Shown: piece after piece, positions 33,840 through 48,251 of the stretch
Layout: the number at the start of each line of letters is the position of its first letter
How positions within the stretch are numbered: position 1 is the stretch's first letter
NCBI GenBank assembly: GCA_028554795.2
Contig: CM068835.1
Location: 54,152,219 to 54,216,218, forward strand
Reading direction: 5' to 3'
Length of the DNA: 64,000 nucleotides
Origin: Sinohyriopsis cumingii
Lineage: Eukaryota; Mollusca; Bivalvia; Unionida; Unionidae
Position numbers and translations under genes: made by a program
Notes under the pieces: model-generated
Database searches by the model: none
The model's input: the letters and a program-made list of their open reading frames with translations, nothing else
Told to the model about the DNA's origin: nothing

Positions 33840-36757
33840 AAGATTTTAAATTGTATGATTTCTTTACACGCACAACAAACAAATCTACTCGTAAAGCGTT
33901 TCACCATAATGTGTAGAGAATTAGGTTTCTTCTTGTACTATGGAAATATTGTATTCTTTAGCGCACATACCCCAGGCGTGTTGTATTTGTATAGACTGAT
34001 TTTCACGTTTTTCCTGTTCTACAAGAAGGCACAGGTTTCTAGAATCACCCCAATTCTTATTTATATTTATCATGAGAAAACAATGTTGATCATGTTTGTC
34101 TCTCTTAATTTTGTCCTTAATCAATATTGATTAGGATCATCTCAATTTAACAAAGACACGAGAAAAAATGATTTTGTCAGAAGAACTTGAATATATTTCT
34201 GATTTAAAATTACAGTGACACAATTAGATTATACAAGCAAACAGCAGCTTCAAAGTATCTGGAGTCAAATATGGCATGGAGAATAAAAAATAGCAAGTCG
34301 CATCCCGGCCTCATTTTTGCCTTTAATCCTCAAATAAAGAGTATACATCAATGGCATACGGATGAGCAGACTGTATATTAAAGTTGTATGAACATTTCTG
34401 ATCACGTTTCAAGAACTAAGACTAAAAAAACTCTACTAAAATTATATTCAATAATTAAGATATAAAAACAACATTATAATTCAACTCAGATAAGTCCAGC
34501 AAACAGGTTAGAGCTCATGATCATTAAGCTGGAGAAATAGAGGTCTAGAACATATACAGTGCATTTTAAATTATAAATATCCGAAATATATGATCCTGTT
34601 TAGTCATAATTTGTCTGGTTATGATCGTCATCCAATTATTAAAGTGCTGGTAGAGAAGCAACCACGATCAATTAAAAAAAAATCTGAGCCACAGAGAGAG
34701 AGACAGACAGAGAGACAGACAGATAGACGGACTAAAACATTTCAACCTAAATAAAGATGTAATATTATGTGATATTTTGCAATAATCAAATTTGTCTATA
34801 TGGATCATTGTAAACTAGACCAAAATATTATTTTAGTTCATCAGGACCAACAGATGATGCAAATGTTAAATATAAGAACGGTAGAAGATGAACTGCTAAC
34901 CGAGTTATGCTGAGTTTTAGTCAGTGTATTTTGAATCAGAGGTACAATAAAGGTCAAACTTAATATATATGCTTAACCAGGAGTGTAATAACGAAGAATG
35001 TCACGAATCAAGGTCAAGGTTTTATGATTTGTACCTAGACGTCGAGTATTGGTATGCCTGAGCCATGTGGCAATCAAAGCCCGTTAGAAAGTTTAGATTG
35101 GGGGGGGGGGGAATAGAACAAGAAATATTATTCAGCATAAAGCAACACCCAAAAAATCAAGAACAACGGCTAATGTCTTGAAGTGAAAATAATTCATTAG
35201 TGGATTTGTAAAGATAGATTATTTAGTACCAATATATTTTACCATTTATCACCAGAAGCACCAATACTATGTGAAGATGATATGTCTCCACTACGAAAAG
35301 TGATAGAAGGGCACAAAACTTTAGTACTTATATTAACAACAACAATAAAAAAAAGAGGGATATGGCATTCACAATCGCAACTTTCAGTCATACAGGTTAG
35401 ATAATATTTAATTCGTACTCTATGGAGATTTGAACCCAGGTCTGCGGCTAAACGGCTCATATAGCTTTGCCTGTACGCACCAGTCAATATACCATCACGA
35501 CGTAAGCATGCATCACCAAAATCGTGATGCGACAAAGTGGGTAGTATATGCACTCATGCGTAGCAGACACACTCGCGTGTCCAAATAGAATGTTGTGAAA
35601 TATATTAGGGCAAAATACAATTTCTGAAAAATAAAATGTAATAAAAAAAAGAAAAACAAAACCACGTATCATGTTATAGCTATTTGCAAGCTTATGTGAA
35701 TGCCATAAGTATATATGTTCCTTTGTATGACTGCTAATCCTCTTCTATTTTCAGGAGCGCAGCTGTTTTCTGTTCGAACTTAACGTAATTTCTCAAGTTC
35801 ACTAAATATTTTGTCGTTTTTAAGCAAATGTGTTTCATGTTTACATGTCCTTTCTGATAAATATCTATCTTTGCCGAGTGTTTTCATCACACTAGATGTT
35901 TTGCTGCCTATTATGGTTAATAGTGTAGGCTTCGGTATGAACACTTCCTATTTTATCAATAGTCCTTGTAGTGTCAGCAACATGTAATTTACAGTACACG
36001 GTATCTGCTATAGTGAAAGCTTGATCATCCCACTTTATTTACAGCTTTTAGATTACAATTTTACAAAAAAAATTTAATAAACATAAAAATTAATCTTCTA
36101 TATAGTACTACCATTTGGTTTTTCGGAGTGGTGGCTGTGATAATTTTTTGTTTCAGCTGAAATATTTTATTTTGTATCTCAAACTTATTCTAATATGGTA
36201 TTATTTTGCTTTAAATATATTTTTCCAGCTATTGACATACAGAAATTAAGCAAAATGTTGACAGGCCCTTGCCCCAGAATGTTGAAGTGTTGGTCCCTAA
36301 TATATTTGAGGTATACTGATGTACGCATTTCGGTACGTTCAGAAATACCGCGGTACAAAACTTTTAATGGTACACAGCTCTGACAGTTAGAATTCCGTTA
36401 CAACTTCCTCTACGAAACAAATAATGAGAATAGCATTTAAATTTTTATACAAAAGACAAAGGAGAAGAAAATGCGCGTATTATATCCTTTTTAGTTTACT
36501 TCATCATTATCATCATTATCATCATCATCATCTGTAAGGCCAAATGTCTGATGTTCAAGGAAATCAACACACAATTTACAATAGGATGGAGAAAAAAGGT
36601 CTGCATTTTTCATTTTGTTTCAGCTCTGTAATCTGTATTTTATCGGTTTAAGCTGGAATATATTTTCTTTTACTTGAGTGAAAATGGCTATGTATGAAAT
36701 GCAATGGTAGCCATATGTGTGAAACATGAAACAAATATTTAAGCTAACTTGAGTTCT
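33840..36757. other. Intergenic tail of U2
   Basis: Alignable with 15700-17850 of U1. No exon or RNA gene recognised. It contains short ATC-type triplet tracts near 36500, a GACAGA-rich stretch at 34690-34730 and a G10 run at 35100. Confidence 0.6.
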
Positions 36758-37025
36758 ACACTTTGCGGTAAATAGTATGAGTGGACAGCATACACTCTGT
36801 TATTATTATTATTATTATTATTACCTTTGTTGTTATAACTGTTTTTGTCATCTGAATCTGATAATAGTGCTATTTACATGAATATTGCTGCTGGTAATGA
36901 ATTCGGCGAAGAACAATGGTAATGAAGGCCGTATACGTTTGTTCAATCCGTTAAGACTGCTGAAGATACCTATCGGAAAGATCAAGTCTATTTAAATTAT
37001 TTTTCATTGTTCCTTTCCCTTTTGC

Positions 37026-37174
37026 CTATAGCTAGTCATACAAGCATGGACTATAGCTAGTCATACAAGCATGGACTATAGCTAGTCATAAAAGCATGGA
37101 CTATAGTTAGTCACACAAGCATGGACTATACCTAGTCATACAAGCATGGACTATAGCTAGTCATACAAGCATGG
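37026..37174. repeat. 25-bp minisatellite, about 6 copies (U3)
   Basis: The same unit as at 290-464, but one copy fewer and with more internal differences (for example AGTTAGTCAC in one copy). Confidence 0.95.
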
Positions 37175-37354
37175 AAAACAAGCTGAGATAAAGTACTTCC
37201 ACAGCTGAAAAATGTTATGGTACTCAGAACACCTCGAGGTAAATATTATTTCCACAGAGGAAAGGAAATCTTGAATTATTGCTTTTAAAATTACATATTC
37301 AAGGCTGTTAAGCATTGTTTCCTTTAAATTTTATCTTTTGGATTCAACATTGTT

Positions 37355-38290
37355 ACGTGTTTAGGCTCGAATAAACAGTAACACAGAAAGAGAGAAAACA
37401 ACAAACTTTTTAAAATTTAACAAATAATTTATTTTCCTGGAAAATTATGTAAAAATGAAAAAAGGAGAAGAACTTACAGTTTCAAGAATCAAACCCAAAA
37501 ATAATCTAAGAATAATCCACGAATTAAATTGCAAAAGTCCTAGTAATAAATGTTCTAATAGTTTCAAGTTCGAATTCTGATGGAAAGTCCAAGATGGATG
37601 ACCTGCGTATACTATAGTCAGTACTGTGCTTATCTACATTTCCTTGTAGAAATACAAATAATGGCACTCCGGTGTTGGAAATCCAAATTAAATTTGTAAA
37701 CAATGTCTTTCCAAAATTTCTGTGTGAGCACTCCTCAAAATATTTCCAGAGAATAAAGAATTAATCCTTTTGAAATCCAAATGATCTGAAGAAAATTATA
37801 GCTGAAGATCTGGCTACAGCAAACTAACTTGACATCAGTGTGAAAGGCCCAAAACTGAGAAATCTCTCTCAAAACAAAAATGATATTGTATCATAAGACG
37901 CAGTTTCGAAATTCCCCCAAGTTGCGAAATCGGGGTGGGGGGGACATGATCATATTTTATCACGTACACAGAATATGGCCTTGTTTAGACCAGTGATTTT
38001 ATTCCCAGAATACAATTTTAAAAAAGTGTTTACTTCTTAACCCACGTAGTCCCATCGTGACCTTGACAACAACCAATCATTTTAAAATAAAATAGAACTT
38101 TGTTTACTAATTTTGAATCCAGGTGAGAATTTAAATCAACACCTGGTGTTTATAAACTAACAGTCAAGGTCAAACAATTTTCTGAAAAAGTATCATCTCT
38201 AGTGAAAACAAGTTACATTATAATAGAATAAAAAATTTAAAACTGACAAGCAATTAAATTAAATTAAATATATATCAAATCAGATATACG
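37355..38290. repeat. Dispersed repeat R1, copy 3
   Basis: Nearly identical to 645-1460 over its first 800 bp because it lies in the recently duplicated U3. Its last part matches copy 2 (27058-27990) better than copy 1, which carries different sequence there (1465-2370). Confidence 0.6.
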
Positions 38291-38299
38291 GAACAACAT

Positions 38300-40640
38300 A
38301 CTCTTCTATTTACCTCATTTGAGCTAATTTTCAACTATTTATCTGCATCGTTTACTGAATCCCACCAAACACATACTGTTGTAGGTCGAAAAAGGCCGTA
38401 ATTGAAAAAGATCACGTCACGTCACATGCTACACATCGAGGAACCTCTCTATTTTTCAATATAATGGCAATATAAGAGATTTTACATGTAATAAGAATAA
38501 CTTTATTTGTGAATTTGTGAGAGTGGTGCGTGCGAATATTTCAATTAGTTCTGGTGCAAAAAAAATGCAAAACATTTTAGAGACTAATTTCCGACTGCAT
38601 TAGTTTTCCTCGGTCGAACAGGATAATGCCATTCTGCAATGACTGGAAATACGTATCATTCGGAATTCTCTTGGCATTTTATGCTAGACAAAACTATGCA
38701 TCAGCAACTTCTCGGATAATCATTGTTTCATACATAGCCAAAGTGGTCCGAATGGCAGATATCGACGTACATTCAAGGTCTGATCCGTATAGGCCTATGT
38801 AAAATAGCAAACATAGCATATGCATACACATTGTTCAACAAATGACGCCATGTGCATATCACACCATCGCAGCGTTTATTTCGAGAGACTTGACTAAGAT
38901 GACTTGTTATTTGACCAGGGCATTTTTTTTTCAAGCATGGACCCAACAGATAACTTTCTTTTGCTGAATTTCAACAAATGATTTCATAATGAGATTATAA
39001 TGATACTTTAACATGCGATTGAGCCCTAAACCATCTTTCGGTAACTCTCCCTTTCTTTTAACCACGTATCACTCTATCAAAGCATGCCCAAGATGGATTG
39101 TGGCAGAAATCCACTACGTGTTCCAATTCGGGTTTTTCCAATAAATCACGAAACGAATAGCTTACGGTGCAGGCTCCTCCCCCAAACAGTCCAGGATAGA
39201 AAGAAGCGATTCGTAATGATTTGGTTTTTTTTTTTCTAGCTGGTTAAGAAACGTGGCGTTGCCTAGCCAAGCATAGCATTTCCAAGTATTTACTTGTATA
39301 ACATAATATATTATTCTATAATTGATGTTATATAGTTATCTTGTCTTAATTACGTACAAAAAATGTTCATATACATAACTATCGCGGAAATATTCATGTT
39401 TTGGAATACTAACGCCTACTTACTGAATAACCTCGAGGTGTCCTTTCCTTTTATGCATAAAGTTACTCTCAGAAAAATCGGTATTTACAGCAGTCTGCAT
39501 GAAAATATTTTCGTTTTTCGTACAAGCTCTTCGTGGATAGAGTTTAAAAAATCGGAAGATTATATTTCAAGTAGGTCTTTTGTTTAGAATTTTGTCACAA
39601 AACAGTGATCAGTATTATAGTTTTACGTTACATCACAGATCTTACGTATTAAACCAGATGCTTAGTATCAGTTTACTATTCCCATATTCTTGAGCAAACA
39701 GACGACATTGTTTATTGTACTTTCTCTTTGTATGTTGTGTATGACTGCCGATGTGCGTGTTTATATGTGATTTTGTCTGCTTTGTCTACTCTTGTTTTGT
39801 GACTGCTGCACGAAATATCAGTACTATCTATCCTAAATCATTTGTTATTTGGATGCAATCGAGTAATATTAGTAAGCCATATTAAAGACAAATATTCGTA
39901 AACGATTCATGCGAGAAATTGGCTCTGAATATCTAAATATTTTTAAATGCGGAAGATGCCATTTAATTAACGAATAAAAGCAACTGCGTGAGGTCGTTTT
40001 CATGATCATTTATTGTTGAAATGTACACTGTTCAATAATGTAAACAACGAGCATTCTAATAAAAATATGTACATGAAAATGCATACAAATATTCTTAATA
40101 GTACATTAAGTTGTGACGATTTACTATTGCACTTGCCCCTTAATCGCAGTTATTATTCAATGCTGAAACAGCACACATATACACAAAGTTGCAAAAGGCA
40201 GACGATAATAAAATGGAACTGGATAACATAACTAGCTACAAATTCTCAAATGTATTAAACATTGGCCTTTAAAATGAAATGGATATTCAGTCTCATGGTG
40301 AATCAATTCTCTTTCTAAAGCTGCTGTCTTGGACTATTCGTTTGAATAATATCCAAATAAATTCAGAGAGAAAATATGATGTTACATATTTCTAATACAC
40401 TTCCTTCACAATGAATAATATGTCAAATGTATTTATAAATTATTTTTTGTAAACATTTATGCAATGTAAAATTTAAATGATTAAATCTGAGTATCAGGAA
40501 TCGAGTTTACTTACATTGTTAAAAAAATAGCAATGTTATAGACAAAATTTAAAATTGATGTATCATTTCACGACGTAATGAATAACTCGGAAACTGTATT
40601 TGCAATCATTCCATAATAAAAAATATTAAGGAAGGAAATT
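38300..40640. other. Downstream flank of B3
   Basis: Nearly identical to 2384-4800 of U1. No exon recognised. Short open frames here have no conservation of reading frame with U2. Confidence 0.6.
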
Positions 40641-40664
40641 TTCTTTCTTCACAGTATCGACAGC

Positions 40665-42041
40665 TTAACCCTGGATAGGAAGAATAAGGGGAGAAGCAAT
40701 TTTCTTGTCCAGTCCACAGCCACACATGCTGCAGGTACAGGAAGTTGGGATACGAGCATGGTAGAAGAAATACTTTTGAACTTCCGGGCAGAAAATGACA
40801 ACTTCCCTTTCAATAAATGCTCCCGGGACACAGCTGAAGTCGCGGTTGCTGCCATATGCTCCGATATCACATTGCTGCTTCAAGAAACTGTTTCTGCCAT
40901 CGTTGTAGCTATAATAATAATAATAATAATAATAATAATGCACTCACAGGTCAAACATCAGTCTGATTCATAATATCATATTTATTTAAGAACCACCATC
41001 TCTCAACACACATGCATGTAGTTCGTAATATCTTGTTTTCAGTCTTTAGATGGACTGAAAGACCTACCCGTACAACACATTTAAATTACATCGGCTGAAA
41101 CACTACATCAAGAGAAAATAATTTCATTTTCCTGTTAAAACCTTGCTGCAGACAAGTCAGAAAATTCAATTTAAACAACAAGACGAGAACATCAATAAGC
41201 TTGAGACTTGCACATTTGTTTTTTTTTTTTTTTTTTGTTTCTTAAAATGAATATTGGTGATCAATAGTCGGGATCTCTACAAACCTGTAATTTCTTGTGA
41301 AACAGAACAGCATGTAATACTGACTGATAAAGAATTATTACCTAATTCACACAAATTACCATTAATACACACACATACAACGGGGACTATTAATACGTAT
41401 TATCGTTATTTTACATCTGTCATTTATGATTAATGAGTGGAAATTTATCATTGATCTCTAGGCCTGCGGTTGAAAGAATGTTTATTTATTCGTATTATTA
41501 CGCCATAGGCGTATCACAATTTGATATACCAGTAGTAATGGTACATCAGTTTGTTTTCTACCAACTTCTAATGTATTAGAGTAATTTTATAAAATCCCTG
41601 CGTACAGTATGTTGCCATAATTACTAAGAGAGAGAGAGAGAGAGAGAGAGAGTCCGAATCCGAGTACGTACTTTGGATGCCAGCACTTGGCATAGTAGAG
41701 TTGTTGACTGGGATGAACAACACAGGCCTGACGGTGGGAGCCGATCGGGGTGAACCAGACAGCCTTGATCTCCACGACATCGCTTTTGCACAGGTTCTTG
41801 TATCTGTATGTCGGCTGGTTTCTAAATAGATTGAAAAGTTAAAATGAAAAGAATGACGAGATAGTACGTCACCATAGGTATGGCCAATATCTTCTTATCT
41901 CAAGTGTCTTTACCATCAATCTACACGTATGGAAGTATCAATTATAACAAAACATAAACAGCTATTCTTAGTTGAGATGTTCGCTGGGATTATACGTTGA
42001 AACATCTTTATCTAAGTCTTTAGGAGGCCAACAACTACAAA

Positions 42042-42076
<35 letters not shown>

Positions 42077-42734
42077 GTTAATCATTCTTCTTTTGATGAT
42101 TTGAGATGTACTAAATGGATATTGCAGAGCCTCAGATATACAATTTTCCACTAAATATATAAACCTCTGTTCCATAAAGACTGTCAAATGATGGATAAAG
42201 AGAACACGGCAAATGTATAATTGGCCCTGCCACCACATAAAACTTTGGATAGGCAGCATGGCCCATGTCTTTCGTAAAAACAAACACTTTCACATTTGAT
42301 CTTTGCATCGCAATTCTTTGGTAGAATTCTTTGCTTTTTACAATTAAAGGTCACTTACCCATCCATAGCCCAGTTATTGAAGGTGGCGCATTTCTTGGTA
42401 TTATCTACGTAGGCACCAAATTGTTTATTTTCAGCCGAGTAGAGGAATCTGGCATCAGCATCCCTTTAAGAAAATAATATCACTTACATTGTTTAATTCT
42501 ATCTATAAATCGATTCACTAACACATAAAAGTTAATACAAATTATCAGCATGTGAACAATACACGTGTACATATATGAAATTACCATGCAAATGTCTTTA
42601 CATTTTATTTTATGGTGGCATTAAGTTTTAGTTCATAGCCACTGTCTTCGAGATATTCAATTATATCTACACAGTTACTTAACGGTGAGTGTTTTTAAGA
42701 AAGTAATAAGTGAACATTAAAATAGTACAACTTC

Positions 42735-42813
<79 letters not shown>

Positions 42814-43118
42814 GTGTGTGTGTGTGTGTACTTACGCAGGATAAGTGAGCTTATCCGTGCAAACATCCTTCTCTAGCCAAGCTACATTGTCGTACCGCCA
42901 GTCACAATCGCTCTTGATGGGAAGCAGTAAATTGGGTTGTGCATTACAGGCACCGAGCAAGGCCACCAGAACCAGTCTCTGCGAAATAAAACAGGGTGAA
43001 TATCATATATTATTTAGATTTAAACAAGCATTCCACCCACCAATATTCTAATCATTGTAATCCCAGAAGAACAAAACATAGAAGAACTTTTACATGTCTG
43101 GAAACAAAATGGTAGTCC

Positions 43119-43202
<84 letters not shown>

Positions 43203-43510
43203 TTCTGTAGAGGTGACAAGTTGGTAATTGTAGCATGCCAATAATATTTGTCACCTGAATGCTATGGATCAATAAGACTTTCAATTTTCTCTATCTGATA
43301 AAAAGTTATATTTTAGAAGCATATCTGATAAAAAGTTATATTTTAGAAGCATAACTTTAATACAATCACAAAGTAGATAAGATCTACTGTTTACATATGG
43401 AAGAAGTTACAATTTTAACTATCCAGCTTCAAAAATACGGTTTGCTCTGAAAGTTTACACTATCTATCTGTATTTCTCCAGTTTATACCTACCACTTGAA
43501 TCGTATCCAT
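40665..43510 (-). CDS. B3: secreted cystine-knot-like protein, subfamily B (219 aa, 5 exons)
   Basis: Exons on the minus strand are 43493-43510, 42836-42978, 42359-42463, 41672-41821 and 40665-40908; phases 0, 2, 2, 2. Exons 3-5 are almost identical to B1 (for example CKSDVVEIKAVWF against CKSEIVEIKAIWF). Exon 2 begins RLVLVALLGACNA rather than GLVLIALLGACNA, and the flanking intron 1 and promoter are much more diverged, suggesting a mosaic gene. The signal peptide and all cysteines are present, so the gene looks functional. The exon 4 donor is GTACGT. No divergent A partner lies upstream within the window. Confidence 0.85.
42736..42829. repeat. (AT)n-(TG)n compound microsatellite in B3 intron 2
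   Basis: About 76 bp AT plus 17 bp TG, ending a few bases before the exon 2 donor of B3. Paralogous to 6934-7069. Confidence 0.97.
43122..43200. repeat. (AT)n microsatellite in B3 intron 1
   Basis: A pure AT run of about 79 bp. Confidence 0.97.
43292..43351. repeat. 30-bp perfect tandem duplication in B3 intron 1
   Basis: Two adjacent identical copies of a 30-bp unit starting TATCTGATAAAAAG. It is not present in B1 or B2. Confidence 0.9.
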
Positions 43511-43558
43511 CTTGTATCTCTGCCACTTGTTTTGTGCCTAAAAAGAGCCATGTGCGGC

Positions 43559-43608
43559 TATATATACAGTCCCATCGAGGAACATCTATAGAGCTCGTAT
43601 ATGATTGG
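43559..43608 (-). promoter_or_regulatory. B3 core promoter: CCAAT box and TATA box
   Basis: CCAATC (43603-43608) and TATATATA (43559-43566) are 36 bp apart on the minus strand, as in B1, even though surrounding sequence differs. This argues that the spacing is functional. Confidence 0.7.
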
Positions 43609-44134
43609 CGGGCGTCGGCAAAAGGCAAGCTCGGAAGACACATTGACGTATAACAAATTGTTCCCTCAGGCAAGTGAAATCTGTCAAGAAAATTGTATAC
43701 ACAGTAACGTCATAATCTGCAATAAACACCTATTACAAGTGAAGTCAAAAATATCACCGCAGGATATTGTGGTAATATAATATCCTTGAATATTAATGGC
43801 TTTGGAAATGTGTAATCGTTAACAAAATTGTGGCAGGGTCAGACGTAACAGCCCTAAGTATTAATTATTCTTAAAAAATATTGTTGTTAGAGCGAATGTA
43901 AAGTTCCTCTTTTTTCCAAGAAATATAGTTTCCTGCTACGCCTTGAACACGTTTGTTTTTTCTTTTTTTTTCTTTGTGTTTCGTTCTGCTATGTCGAATA
44001 TTGAGTAAAACATTTGGGTGCGTTTAATTATTCAAATGCTTTGTCGATTTTCTTGTACGAAGAGAGAACGGTTTTTTATAATTTGTGTTGACGCTCACAT
44101 AATGTTGTTAATACAAATTGCAATCAAGCTGATT

Positions 44135-44697
<563 letters not shown>

Positions 44698-44929
44698 TTT
44701 CGAAACATTTCTTAAATAGTACGCATAGTACATTTCTGCCGCTGAAAGGAAATTCTTATTTAATGTTTCAGGACAATTGACTATAGCAAAGGAAATCTTC
44801 CAGCATCAATTTGCCACGTTCGTTGATGATTTCTCTAAATTTAAAGGATGCTTTTACTAGTCAACCATCCTATATATTCACACATAATTGTAAACTAAAT
44901 TAAGAAGAAATACATATTTACCTCGCCCT

Positions 44930-46516
44930 TGTTTAAACGATATTTATTTTCTCGCTTTCATAAAAAGTTCCTGCCTCTCTTACATAAATCAAATATGAAC
45001 GATGTGTTTAATATGTTAACAAAATCAGAAATCAGAAACAGAAAACAGAAAAAAGAGTACGAGAAGATAGAATCTGATTATTAAGATTGGACTTGACATT
45101 TTTCTGCCATCAAAAAGAGAGATCAAAGATCTAACATTAGAATTTTACTTTGGAAACCCACCCACTCCCCGAGGGTGAAACTAAGCTAAAATAAAAAGAC
45201 TTGTTTTAGTAGCACTAATGATACATTTTTATTTATGATACAATACAAGTAGAACGATAAGAAGATAGCAGTGACACGAGTAACTCTTACATTTAAATTT
45301 GGATGCCAATATTGGAATGTTTGAGCAGGTTGCGCCACTTCTGCGAGCCCTGTATGCTTTTTCTGCCGCAAAAAAATATTCCCCATGTGTTCTTAGTTAT
45401 ATGTATTCAAAATTTTGTTGTTGAAAATATAAGTGTTTATATAAAATGTGGCCTTCACGATAAATCATTATACACGACAATATTACATCTAATTAACAAC
45501 ATTTTTACTGTTATAAACACATGCCATCATTTTTAGAATTTCATATTTCATCACTGCCGTTTGGATTATAATGCGTCTCGAACGATGTTTATTTCCGAAA
45601 CATTCATCGAACTCTCGTGATCACACGAGAAATGATCTCCAGCGGCCATTTAAGAGAAAGATCCAATTTATTTGAAAATGACGTTTACTGCAACATTTTC
45701 CAGATGTCTGAATTTTTCAATGGCCTGTTTTGCCACAAAATGTATGGATTCGCATACTATAATTGCAAATGTCAAGGTACAAAAATCAAAATTTAATCGT
45801 TACTTATGTTATAGCCTTAGAGAGTTAAGGACAGTTCTGTAGTCATTACGATTGCTCTCTGGGGAATTTTCCCAAAAAATTTATCAATTCAATTTCATTC
45901 CAACAGTTTTCTGTTAGCCACATAAGACATGCATCAAAGTATGATCTTGGATAAGAAAGAGATGGAAATTATTCAGCTTGAAACTTCATTTGCAGGAAGA
46001 GGTTACGAGTTTTGGGAAAGAAATGAAAATAAAAAAATTAGATAAATCTAATTCAAGGTTACACGTAGAAAAAGTAAATTGAATTCCTTTATTATGCAAC
46101 GGGAGCCCTTTCCACGAAATGTACATGTAGCCCGTTTCATGAAGAATATTCCAGTTTACCACAAATGTATTTCAAGAGAGAAAAATATGCAGTCAAGCCA
46201 GCGTGACGGAACATTGCTACTAAGAAAACTGAAACTAGATAATCGGTTTTACAAAGGCACCTAAATATATCCATTGTGTACAGGACGAATTCGCAACTGG
46301 ACACACCTGTTTAGATACATGATGTATAAGCCGAAAATATGATTGGGGCTTTAGCAAGAACCATGTTTGACAAAGCTAAATTGCACACTTCAACTTTATT
46401 ATTCATTTCTGTCCTAATTATTTCCATTTTTATTGAAGTTTCTTTACTCTCTCATAACAATATAATATCGATGAGATACTGCTTGATTATTATTAGAAAA
46501 ATAAAAATGTAGGGAA
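44930..46516. repeat. Diverged tandem duplication, copy I
   Basis: It aligns in order with 46600-47917. Shared anchors include GATGTG-TTAATATG-like starts, an AGATT(G/A)GACTTGACA block (45087; 46734), a TGCTCTCTGGGGAA/CGCTTTCTGGGGAA block (45852; 47320) and CATTTCTGTCCTAATTAT near the end (46405; 47825). No conserved reading frame was found, so both copies are treated as noncoding or dead. Origin unknown. Confidence 0.7.
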
Positions 46517-46599
46517 TTACATTATTTGCTAATTTACTAAACTTGTTTGGTTTCACGTTTTTTGTTTAACATTATTTTTAAGAAACAGAGTCATAACAC

Positions 46600-47917
46600 G
46601 ATGTTAATATTGGCGTGTTCAAGAATTACTCTTTCACAGCTTAAATAAATCAGATATTAAGGATGTGCTTAAAATGTGTTGCATACCTATATAAAATAAA
46701 AAGAGTACAAATATACAGCATTTAGCTGCTAAGATTAGACTTGACACCGCTTCTGCGAACTACAAGACTGAGTATAGATCTACCTCTTTCGTTTAATCAG
46801 GAAGACCCGCCCCTCACCCCACCCCCAAGCGAAGTTTGAGCCAAATAAAAGTACTTTTTGTGGTTGCATTATTGACAGGTGTTGCTTTATCGTCCAGTAC
46901 AGGGAGAATAATCAAAAGTTCGCAATAGCATAATGAATTCTTCGAATTAAATTTCGATGCCGCCATTGTTAATGTTTGGACAAGTTGCGTTGAATTATAC
47001 GTCTTCAAAATTTGTTGTTAAAAGATGATAGGCTTCTTATATAATATGTAATTCTCCACGACAAAATTATTATGCACGACAAAATTACGTTTACGTATCA
47101 GTATTTATTATCGAATGCTATATCGTGTCATTGATGGTAGGAGCATAAGGAATCTTGAACGATATTTATTTAAGAGATAATTATTTTTAAAAGAAAAAAT
47201 ACTGATCTAATCTCGTGGTCAAATTCATAGCAGAACAGATCGCCAGAGGCCATTCAGTAAAAGTGGGCTTGAAAATGAATATTAAATTTCCTCTGAGAGT
47301 AAAGTGTGGTCTTACTATCGCTTTCTGGGGAACTTTTCCAAAGACGTTAAGTACAAATAATTTAGCTCTAACACTTTCCCATCAACCACAAATGAAATAC
47401 AATGTAGAACGACCTTGGATAAAAAAGAGAGGAAAATTATTCAATTTGAAAAGTTGTTCTCCAGAAGAAATTACCTGTTTGTGGGAGTGAGCTGACAAAA
47501 CTGGGACAAATTTGATTCATACAAAATCAGAAAGATGCACTTAGGAAAAGGCAAATTTATTTTCTTTCTTTTAGAAGTCTTTTCCACGAAACGTGCTTGT
47601 ATCCCAACGTATGATAATGTTTTAGTTGACCACAGACGTCTTACCTTACAAATTAAATCAATGAGGCAGTCAAGAATGCATGACGAAAACATTTAACTAA
47701 GGAAAGTGAAATAACAAATAATCAGTTCTGCGAACACACCTAATCATATACATGTTTTAAAAGGCTAAATGCCTTTGAGGCTTTAGCTAGAACCGTTTAA
47801 AATGTACCTTTCAGCTTTGTTACTCATTTCTGTCCTAATTATGTTCCTGTTTCTTTCGTCTCTCGTGACACTATTTTTAATGAGATACTATTACATCATT
47901 TTAGAAAAATGATATTT
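46600..47917. repeat. Diverged tandem duplication, copy II
   Basis: Partner of 44930-46516, somewhat shorter because of internal deletions. An open frame of 91 codons at 47215-47490 is not preserved in copy I and is not considered a gene. Confidence 0.7.
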
Positions 47918-48155
47918 ATATTATAATAGTTGCAATCGGATACTTTTCCATCGCTTCTCAATCGTGGCCGATTAATCCCGAATCGAACTGCATATTATTC
48001 GGACTGCAAGGCTCATTTGTATCTAGATAGGCAAATTCTTTGAAGCTTAGTCTCTACGAATTTGACAGGTTTATAAGGGTGTAAGGTAAAAGAGTTTTCT
48101 GATACAGATTTAGAGCTATTTCCTCCATGATGAGTGAATATTGTTCGAAATAACG

Positions 48156-48201
48156 TATCTATCTATCTATCTACCTATTTACCTATCTATCTATCTATCT
48201 A

Positions 48202-48249
<48 letters not shown>

Positions 48250-48251
48250 AT
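48156..48251. repeat. (ATCT)n-(CT)n microsatellite
   Basis: Tetranucleotide ATCT with ACCT variants, followed by about 40 bp CT and a short ATCT end. Confidence 0.95.

Larger units (their letters stand above)
36758..43890. repeat. Segmental duplication unit U3 (gene B3 only), recent copy of U1
   Basis: From 36758 this copies positions 1 to about 7190 of U1 with few changes, including the 25-bp minisatellite, the R1 dispersed repeat, B exons 3-5 and their introns. The main structural differences are a shorter stretch at 38165-38460 (U1 1465-2370) and the absence of the U1 SINE at 4128-4374. Similarity falls sharply inside exon 2 of B3 (about 42950-42980) and is lost by about 43890. No A gene follows. 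Confidence 0.8.

Noticed and set aside
47215-47490. 91-codon open frame in the diverged duplication
   Set aside because: It is not open in the partner copy, has no recognisable motif and no promoter or splice support.
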